Source: Nemertoderma westbladi
Lineage: Eukaryota > Xenacoelomorpha > Nemertodermatida > Nemertodermatidae
NCBI GenBank assembly: GCA_032718475.1
Contig: JAUCBJ010005335.1
Location: forward strand, 1-64,000
Direction: 5' to 3'
DNA: 64,000 nt
Below, one piece after another: positions 55,801-64,000 of this stretch. How positions within the stretch are numbered: the first letter of the stretch is position 1; each line of letters begins with the position of its first letter. The position numbers and the translations under genes were made by a program. Under the pieces are notes generated by a model. That model made no database searches. It was given only the letters and a program-made list of their open reading frames with translations, and was not told the origin of the DNA.

Positions 55801-58554
55801 CAATTGTCTACAGATCTCCTGAATCTCATCGGAAAACTCTATAATCCCGCTACTAAGGAAGTGTCGGGGGGCTACTAATTTTGCATACAAATACTTAGCT
55901 ATGTTATCCTTGTTACCATACCTGATGTTTAATGAATCCCATACTTGTCTTAATCCTTCTGGATGTCCAATGAACTTTAACGCCATTAACTTGGGAGGTC
56001 CTTCCAAGCACTTGATGAGGAACCTAAGTTTCTCTCCGTTAGATAGTACAGAGTTCTGTATGCTATCTTTGTAATATTCATTGAAAGGTAACCATTTCAT
56101 CTCATCTCCATTGAATTTAACGATCTCTCCCACTTTGACCGCTTGGCGGGCTTCTGTTCTAGCCATCTGACGCGTAAAGCTTTCTTGGGCCATCGTGTTA
56201 TTTAATATCGAATTATCGGTATATAAATTTCTCGGATCATTATCAGGTCTATAGGGAATATCATTAACAACAGGTTTATAATCACCCTTAATAGGGTTTG
56301 CTATAGGAGTTTCTACTTCACTAGCAGTATAGATGCGTGTAGGCTCCACACCTTGCGCATGTAATACTTCAGACCTAACAGGTTGACACAATGTTACAGG
56401 GGGTATTGGTATACCATTTTGTATATTGACTAATTTGTCGCGTTCTAGCGCGATACTTTGCTGCACTTCTTGCAATTCTGCCCTACCTACCCTTACTGTT
56501 TCCTTAAGTTGGTGGACAGTCTCCTGCATCTGTCCGAGCAGGAGATTCATCCCCCGCCGTCCCTCCTCTACCCACTCGACCGCCGAAGCGGGAGTCGCCA
56601 ACATTGTAGCGGGCTGACGCGGGACGACGGGAGACAAATCTTTGATTTCTCTCTCAGCTTCCAGGACAGGGATATTTTCATGGACTGTTCTACCGGGTAC
56701 ATGCAGTGTAGTACTGTGTAAATGGAATTTAGAGTTTGTTTCAGGGAGTACAGGTGTCTCTAGCACCAAAGGGGTGGCTTCGAGAAAAGGCCTAATTATT
56801 TCAGGCTCATCTGTTATAGTAGGGAGTCTGTTGACGGTAATAATTCGGTCTGTGGGTTCTGTACTACCTACTGTTGTGCTAGCTAATTGTCTTCTAACGG
56901 CTGGGGGCAAATCAGGCAATTTATGACGGTGAGATGTTCTTCTACGTCTACTGAGACGAGATTGATTTCCTCCACCTTCAGGATCGGTGGTATCCCCTTC
57001 CTCCGATGATGTATAGCCTTGGCGTTTGGAAGTAGATCGACTCATCATCTGCATTCGACTGTCTGTTAACTGCCTACCGATGCTGTCTTGCGTCTCCTGC
57101 AGATCTTCTAACTCCAGCTGGGCGGTCTCCTCAGACGCTCTCCGTTCTGCTTCTGCCACTGCCTCCGCCGCCTTTCTTTCCGCCTTTCTGTCTGCTTCTG
57201 CTTTTGCCTCCGCCGCCTTTATTTCCGCTTCGGCCGCTGCTTCTGCCGCCTTTCTGTCTGCTTCTGCTTTTGCCTCTGCCGCTTTTATTTCCGCTTCGGC
57301 CGCTGCTTCTGCCGCCTTTCTTTCCACCTTTCTGTCTGCTTCTGCTGTTGCCATTGCCGCTGCTATTGCTGCTGTCTTTTTGTCTTCAATCCGCCTTTTC
57401 TTTACTTGTTCTTCTTGAGCTCTAGCTATGCGGAGACATTCATCAAATTTAGCTTGGTCCGCAGCTATCATCTCAGTATCGATTGCGTCCAACACAAGTT
57501 GGGTTCCTTCACTATTAGGGGAAAGTCCAGACAGCCGTCTCCTCAACTCTTCGTCTCCTAGGAATCGCTGATAGTCGGACAGATAAATGTCGATAGCGTC
57601 TCTAGTTCGCGGTCTCTCTGCTGTCACTTCGCTTTCCGCTTGAGAAAGGGTGGCATCGGTTGGTTCTTCATAGGTTGGTCTCTCAGCCAGCTGGGATTTC
57701 CACTGGGCAGTTTCTTGTACTTTGAGACTTACCCGCTGGAACCAAGTCTTGACAGCAACCTGCAGCGACGTGTCCTGTCTTCTTTTGGAAGTTTCCTCAA
57801 AGGCTGACAAGATTAGTCTAATGCGTAGGGTTCTTTCGCGTACTTGATATAGCAGCTCTTCCTGCTCTTGAGGTCCTTGGGGTTGTCGAAACAGTTGTTC
57901 TTCTAATCGCTCTAAGGAGCCGAAGAATCCCTGCACATATCCTGCTGCCGACCTCTTCCAAACAGCTGGATCCATTGTATCTTTAGTCACTCCCATCCTG
58001 TGTATGTCTTCCCAAGTAGTTTCGGACAAATCTAACGGGAGTCCGGGTCCGGGAAAGTTCCATTGTGACTCGACAATAGACATCAATTCTTCCCTGGCGT
58101 ATCCCGCATAACTATCTTGGGTCGCTCGCTTACTTCTCGCCCAATCTGCTTGATGTTCCTCCACCGCAATCAATATAGTAGTTAGCACTGCGGCAGGAAG
58201 GGTGAGAAGGGGATCCGAGTAGGCTGTAGCCGTCATCTGCACTCCGCGTTCGGGGGTCAGCTCTACAGCATCCGAACTACTGGAGCTATCGGATCGCTGG
58301 GAACAAGTTTCTTGACTAGGATGTTGCTGCTGTTGGACAGCTGCTTCCTGGTTCCGTTTGACTTGGGCCCGAGTGCCGATGATAGACCTACGGTGTTGGA
58401 TTAGCTTAGGGTCTGATACTACTACTGGAGGGATGACCTTTCTTTCAGTAGGAGGTGAGCTGAACTCCTTTCTTAATCGCTCCACACTCCTATCTGTGTC
58501 ACAGATGGTTGTATCGATTAGACTGTCTGACAGGTTTTGCTGGGTGTCAGACAT
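52897..58554 (-). pseudogene. BEL-2 gag-pol, Gag, protease and reverse transcriptase
   Basis: 1885 codons from ATG 58554. Domains: Ser/Glu-rich N-terminus; Ala/Glu/Lys coiled coil at about residues 381-475 made of AEAEIKAAEAKAEADRK-like repeats; DUF1759-type Gag from about 795 (VKFNGDEMKWLPFNEYYKD); zinc knuckles at about 1088 (CALCDGTH, CYNCLRPGHQRRTC, CAKCSAKHH); protease at about 1260 (LLDSGSTGTFID); RT with catalytic YMDDNL at about 1760. The frame ends at a TAA where BEL-1 has CAA; pol continues immediately in the same frame. This is the best-preserved version of the polyprotein in the window, and shows that the frame breaks in BEL-1 are damage, not programmed shifts. Confidence 0.92.
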
Positions 58555-60791
58555 ATTTAGCTATACAGTTGAATGCTTACTGCTATAGTTACAGTTAAAG
58601 CAAGTCTGGTAGTTCAGTATGACCGTTGGCCTAGTACTGGTAATTTATTACAGTATATTAGAATACCGGTATACACTTATAGTATATATAAGTATCGTAA
58701 ACTAGGTTTGTCACAGAGTACCGGTATATAATTTTAGCACAAATATATATAAATATATAATAGGCCTATCGTGAATACCGGTATACAGCTTACACTTATA
58801 GTATATATAAGTATAATTATGAACTAGAATTAATCACAGAATACCGGTATGAGTTCAGCACAAATTTATAGAAATAAATATAATAAGCCTATGGTAAATA
58901 CCGGTATGTCAATTATTTTTAGAATAATTGAATTTCTGAATATTTTAGGGTTACTTGGTTACTTTAACTTACTTTGTTACCGTTATTTAAGCAGTAGTCC
59001 AACTGATATTGAGACCTAGTTGTTGTATGGCAGGCCTACTATTTATAAATCATTTGAGTTGATTTATAATAGATATATACCCGTTTAAAATGGGTTTTGT
59101 CAATATTTGAAATAAATGTTATTATTTCTGGGGGAAGTCACTACACAGAAGCTGTGCGCTCTCAGTGAAGTGCTACCTATGGGACACTAAAACAGATAAT
59201 TCTAATTTACCTAAGTTACTTAATACTACAAATTACTTACGATACGGGTGAGATTAAATCTCTAATTAAACACAACAAAAATATTACGTACGAAATTTTA
59301 GGGTAATTTTACAGGAAGTCTACAAACCAGCCTAACAAAGGGTTAGAATTCCGGTTATTACAACGGACAGGGTACTACGGTATTTGAAAATAATAAGTAG
59401 TAGTAAATACACTGCGTTGTCCAGATAGGAAGATACCACCGCCTGACGACCTATAACCGTATCGCTATAGGTACTACGTTATGTATCACGGAGTGTTCCT
59501 ACCTAGAAGTTAATTACCGTGGACTACCAGATCCAGCGTGCCTATTAACCACTTTACAACACAAATATACTGCCTACACACTAATTACCTCGGAAAGCAC
59601 TATACACTAAACCCTAAATTAGGTACAAGTACTGGTACAACAAATAATCAGTAGTTAAATATACTTGAACAGTTAAAAGAACCACGGCACCTGCTGGAGT
59701 GACCGAAGCACAAAGTCACCAGTCTTTTCCTACGCCAAGCAGCCCGTGTAGTACCGGGGTTAATTTAACTATAACGGTATGTGTAACAAACACAATTACT
59801 GTAGGAATAAACTTGGGGACATGAATGTTGCGAATAATCGCATAAACTCTGAATAATAAATATTACGCTACCCGTACAGAATACTCAAACAAAATACAAA
59901 CCAAATGCTGGCAGACTACCACCAAGCCTAAATAAACTACAGTATGTGTAGATTCCAAAATGGTTAGTTAGTATGCGTTCTAACACGGTAGTACGACTTA
60001 TTCTTTAAGAGGGGATTGACCTTACAGCTATGGCTGCCCCAACTTACTAACTGGCACTCTATCGGACAAACTCTACACACGCAGCAATCTCTTCAGACCT
60101 AATAATAGCTAGACAACAATCCAGCCTACAAAATATCTGAGTAATAACTATTACGGTACCTGAACAGACCACACAAACAAACACAGGCCAAAACGTTGGC
60201 AGAATACTGTCAAGCCTAAATAAACTACAGTATGTGCAGATTCCAAAATGGTTAGTTAGTATGCGTTCTAACACGGTAGTACGACTTATTCTTTAAGAGG
60301 GGATTGACCTTACAGCTATGGCTGCCCCAACTTACTAACTGGCACTCTATCGGACAAACTCTACACACGCAGTAATCTCTCCAAACCCAACAACAATCCG
60401 ACAACAGTCCGGCCTACAATTATCTGAACAATCTGAGCAGACTTACACGTCTTCAGCTCAATATTAACTTACATGTAAATAAAACTGACAGAAATAAGTA
60501 AGCTCCAAAAGAAACAAGGGGTGTACAGTCCCTAATCTCTGAAACAGCCTACCGGTATGCAATAATCAAAATCGAATAATACTAATGTACTTATACTGGA
60601 AGTACCGGTTAGGACAGTTGGGCCTACGGACTTACAGAAGTACCGGTTCTGGCAGTTGGACCTACGGACCTACAGCAGTACCGGTTCTGGCAGTTGGGCC
60701 TACTGACCTACAGAAGTACCGGTTCAGGTTTTACCGGTCGCCCGGTACTTTCAACTTTATTGCTTACTGCAATAAAGACAATAACTGTTAT
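58555..60791 (-). other. BEL-2 5' leader, non-coding
   Basis: 2.24 kb, the counterpart of 4369-6627. ATACCGGTAT palindromes are frequent at 58660-58910, and accggttctggcagttgg-like units repeat three or four times at 60597-60730. No coding frame and no clear primer binding site; the LTR junction reads ataacagttattg, part of a short inverted repeat. Confidence 0.7.
59946..60355 (-). repeat. BEL-2 doubled leader block
   Basis: Two blocks (about 59951-60067 and 60239-60355, 288 bp apart) that I read as identical over roughly 130 bases, counterpart of the BEL-1 cores at 4789 and 5076. The hairpin cagc-cata-gctg is conserved, and the outer stem is kept as agttagta with tactaact, a different sequence from BEL-1. 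Confidence 0.85.
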
Positions 60792-62024
60792 TGTACGCGC
60801 TTTTGAAGACCTTTAGCAGTTTAACCTGCCAAAATTTATATGTCTTTTGGTTTATAAATAGACTTTAGAAGTTGACAAATATTTAATACCAATAAACACA
60901 ACATTAGCAGAAGCCAGCCTAGTGCGCGTCCATTCACCCGCTGGATACCCCCGGGAGACTGGATTCTGAGGGCTTAGATTATTATTGCAGTGTAAGCTTA
61001 CTGTATTATTCGATTGATCGTTAATAAATAATTTCTGACTAATATTATTCACTTTCGGGAAATATTAACAGTTCCTTTAGGACGTGGCGCTCTATCTAGG
61101 TAAACAGAGATATGACTTATACTAATCACAACGGCAAGTCGGTAAGGCTTATGATTCACGTATGAGGCGCATTCTTTAGGAAATGCTTAGTTATCAATCA
61201 CAATCAGGCACACTACCGGTAACACACAATACTGCTCACTAATTTGCCGACCGTCAATGAATTTTGTTATATATAAAGAGAACAGCAACGGACTCATGTA
61301 GTGCTTATCAAATAGCATTAAATTCACTACAAACCACAACAATATAAGTCGCAATCGCTATATATAACCCGTCTCTCTAACCTGTAGTGTATCAAGAAAA
61401 TTGGAAAATTTGGGTTCTTTATAAATGTTCTCCAAATAATAATATTCAACCAAAACACAACAGTAAATAGCATTAAGACGGTAGGTTAAGATGGTAACAC
61501 TGTTTGACTGGACCGATAACAGTTATACGCTCTATAATCTTAAGCCTACTAATGTTTCTTCTAAAGTCTGAAACGAATTGACTCTAGAGCCGGTGTTCCT
61601 GGCCTAGATAGAAGGAACACAACAGTATCACCAAAACAGTAAGACTGAACACTCCTAGTATGATCGGCCGAATATCTCCACATCGACAGAAAAAATCGCT
61701 CTGATTGGCTTAAGCTAAACAAAGAACCATGCGTCCAATGGCTGTTTCCATGCCAGCAACCAGCTGCTAGATGTCGTAATCTGAATCATCAAGGCCAAGC
61801 CGTGTAAAGGTATTTGGTGCATTGCGGGTTTTTTGCCTTACCATGTCCGCCAAAACACGTATATAGAAGAATGACTTTTATGTCCGTTAAAACACCTACA
61901 ACGGTACCTTGCGGGCGAGGAGAATATATATACAGTTAGAGAGCCTTTTAGAGTATTCCAGCGCCTGGGGGGAAACCGGATTGCGAGGCAAAAGGGCCAG
62001 TTATATCCCACAGAAGCTTTTACA
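60792..62024 (-). repeat. BEL-2 5' LTR
   Basis: 1233 bp on the minus strand from TGTAAAAGC (62024) to CGTACA (60792). It carries a longer variant at about 61950-61980 (agtattccagcgcctgggg and following) where the 3' LTR has about nine bases. Otherwise about five substitutions from the 3' LTR. Confidence 0.9.
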
Positions 62025-62600
62025 GCTTTTATATTAGAAACACTGTAATATAACAATTATTTTTATAATTACTACTTCTACTATCAGCATGCTGCATTGC
62101 AACTGCATTATCATGTACTACATATATATTAATAATGCTGTGCCGGCTTGTAAACAAAATTGCGCTGTCACATCTCCCTACCACCCATGACATTTGCTAG
62201 ATCATCCGCATCTTCAAGGCCAGTGTTTAGATACGCCTCTAAGAGGCGTCCCAAGAAAGGCATGAGTTGTCCACCATGTTTATTTATTCGCCAAAGCACA
62301 ATATTATGCACTGGCTGGTACTCACGGCGATACCATCGTCCTGCAAAGCGGAGGCGGTTCAGGTCAAGTGTCAAGCTAAGGAAGACTAATGGATGTTTCC
62401 TCCAATGTTGTATAGAGTCTGATTGGAGATGTGTTCATTATACTTGACACAATGAACGCGGCACATTATTCTTTTGAAAGTGCCATCAAGAGATTTGGAA
62501 TCCTCTGCAGTTAGAAGCCAGCACAGACTCCCATATACGAGTACTGTTTCTACTGCTGCTCTAAAGAGATTCGAACCTTTAGATTCCGTTTTATTCCACG
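62025..62600 (-). pseudogene. LINE 3' end with right copy of the 518-bp duplication
   Basis: 62025-62542 repeats 45614-46131. Beyond it the LINE continues naturally upstream on the minus strand (LFRAAVETVLVYG, then LTAEDSKSLDGTFKR, DLNRLRFAGRWYRREY, TGLEDADDLANVM), so this side is the original target context. Several frameshifts and stops; RTE-like or related LINE by its C-terminal layout. Confidence 0.75.
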
Positions 62601-63169
62601 GAACAGCCCAGACTCCATATTTTTATAACTGTTTGCGCTGTCTGGATTGTGTTCATCTTGCCACACCTGCTGTTGGAATCTAATTCATGTTCACCGTCTT
62701 CCGTTAGCATTGATTGCTCGTCATTTACCCCGCTATTGATTGCCATAGAATCCGGTAGAGTGTCATACTCAAGATTGATGCTATGAGAATCCGTAGGCCT
62801 AAGAGATAAAACAATCCCTTATTCTCAATTATTATTGTCTCAACACTTTCTACAATTAGCGGCTGAAGTCCTGTGCCATCATCATCTCTGATATTGTTGT
62901 TGTATGCTTCTAAAACAGATAAATCTCGAAAAAAATCTCGAAAATTGCTTCACCGTGAACATCTTCAGCTACGCTCACTAACTGATTGAACATCTCCAGC
63001 TAAACTCCATAATCGGCCTGCTGCATTGAAACTGGTCATTGAGATGCTGGCCTAAGAAAAATATTTTGCTACCACCATGCAATCCACAATTGACAAGCCC
63101 AATGCAGGGGATTAAGCATTAGCATAATTAATTTGAGAATTAAGAATGCTATGCCGGCTTATCTACGAA
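62601..63169. other. Non-coding stretch, no gene seen
   Basis: Lies between two LINE fragments; nothing recognised. Confidence 0.5.
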
Positions 63170-64000
63170 GATTCACCGCCACAACTCCCTATCCCCCATG
63201 ACTTTCGCGAGACTATTCGCATCTACCAAACCAGAGTCCTTTAAGAGGCGTCTCACAAAAGTCATGTGCTGTCCACCATGCTTATTTTCTCCATGGGGCT
63301 TCCAAAGTACAAGATTATGCACAGGCTGGTCCTCACTGCGAAAACAATCTCCTGCAAACCGGAGTGTTCAAGTGTCAAGCTTGGGGGAACCAATGAGACA
63401 CCTCCAATGTTATATAGTGTCTGGTTAAAGATGTGTGCATTGTACTTGACACAATGAACCCGGCGTAGCATTCTTGTGAATGTGCCATCCAGAGATTTGG
63501 TGTCCTCAGCAGTTAGAGCCCAGCATGGACTCCCATAGAGGGGTACTGGAACTACTGCTGCTCTAAATAATCGGACCTTAAGTTTCCGATTAATTCTTGG
63601 TGACTTTCAAATCCTGGAAAGCCTATTCAAGGCTGCCCATGTCTTTCCCTTACGTATTCGAAGGTCCTCACCTGACTTCCGGATCCATGATCCCAGGTAA
63701 CAGAAGTCTTCCACTTGCTCAAACATACCATCCTTTGAGCTTATGCTCATCCGGTCAGAGACTTGCTGAGGCTTTCAAAGTTAACTGTCAAAATTTTCTA
63801 ATGAGCTGAGGAGCCGTTGGGTTCCCTCTAGTGATTCTGAGAGTACTCCTAAGTCATAAGCAAAGTCTAGATCAGTTAGGTACTTGGCAGGATTTCCTCG
63901 ACTTCTGGAGCCAGTAGGTGGAGTTACCATCATCCCCATGACCATTATGATGATCTAAGGACATTAGTAGAACATAGTCAACCACAATTATGAACAAGAA
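63170..64000 (-). pseudogene. Second LINE reverse transcriptase fragment
   Basis: On the minus strand from the window edge: AKYLTDLDFAYDLGVLSES, where a normal copy has FADD, then EQVEDFCYLGSWIRKSGEDL, GKTWAALNRLSRI, VPLYGSPCWALTAEDTKSL, TFTRMLRRVHCVKYNAH. These are the palm end, thumb and tail of a LINE RT of the same family as 62025-62600, but clearly diverged from it. Stops and frameshifts are frequent, and the catalytic Asp pair is damaged. The 5' part runs off the window. Confidence 0.8.

Larger units (their letters stand above)
46132..62024 (-). mobile_element. BEL-2, 15.9-kb BEL/Pao-type element, second subfamily
   Basis: Minus strand; LTRs at 46132-47351 (3') and 60792-62024 (5'). 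Same plan as BEL-1: doubled leader block, gag-pol, conserved spacer, ORF2, polypurine tract. LTR sequence is largely different from BEL-1 apart from the ends and the CCAAT box, so the two are separate subfamilies. A 2.8-kb internal deletion removed most of ORF2; without it the element would be about 18.7 kb. LTRs differ by about five substitutions and two indels. There is no 5-bp duplication; instead 518 bp are duplicated. Confidence 0.92.

Noticed and set aside
57026-57425. Plus-strand hydrophobic Ala/Ser/Phe and Pro/Leu repeat frames that look like membrane proteins
   Set aside because: They are the antisense of the Ala/Glu/Lys coiled coil of BEL-2 Gag.

Overview
This window is animal genomic DNA that is AT-rich, uses the standard genetic code and is packed with transposable elements. 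It holds one recognisable host coding exon (a fibrinogen-related C-terminal domain at 67-696, with splice signals on both sides) and then about 63 kb of nested retroelements, tandem repeats and non-coding sequence. The species cannot be fixed from the sequence. Expanded fibrinogen-domain genes, BEL/Pao and Ty3-type elements and an R2/NeSL-like RT family suggest a marine invertebrate; an echinoderm-like genome is only a guess.

Layout. 1-2422: host exon and intronic or intergenic DNA. 2423-25490: a Ty3/Gypsy element (here Gypsy-A) whose gag gene is split by an 18,570-bp BEL/Pao-type element (BEL-1, 3213-21782, 5-bp target duplication GGTCC, two 1156-bp LTRs). 25495-28290: a LINE fragment and a decayed gag/protease remnant. 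28291-32635: an RT element with a 15-bp target duplication, whose RT frame contains an in-frame 63-bp minisatellite. 32949-33546: a tandem repeat with CTCF-like motifs every 146-147 bp. 33597-39400: a palindromic GCCTCACTGAGGC satellite split by a young Gypsy element (Gypsy-B, 34250-38959, minus strand, 129-bp LTRs that look identical). 39403-45613: a tRNA-like repeat, RT and gag remnants. 46132-62024: a second BEL/Pao element (BEL-2, minus strand, 15,893 bp) of a different subfamily, flanked by a 518-bp direct duplication of a LINE 3' end. 62025-64000: LINE remnants.

The most notable system is the BEL pair. Both copies share the order LTR, 2.3-kb leader with two near-identical structured 121-bp blocks, a gag-pol frame of about 2,680 codons, a 1.6-kb spacer, a second large frame (ORF2, about 1,417 codons), polypurine tract, LTR. 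ORF2 lies where an env gene would lie, but I see no signal peptide or membrane anchor. It ends in three CCHC zinc knuckles and a basic tail, like a second nucleocapsid protein. I do not recognise the rest of it. Both copies are defective, and each lacks part of the integrase, yet both look recently inserted, so an active relative probably supplied proteins in trans.
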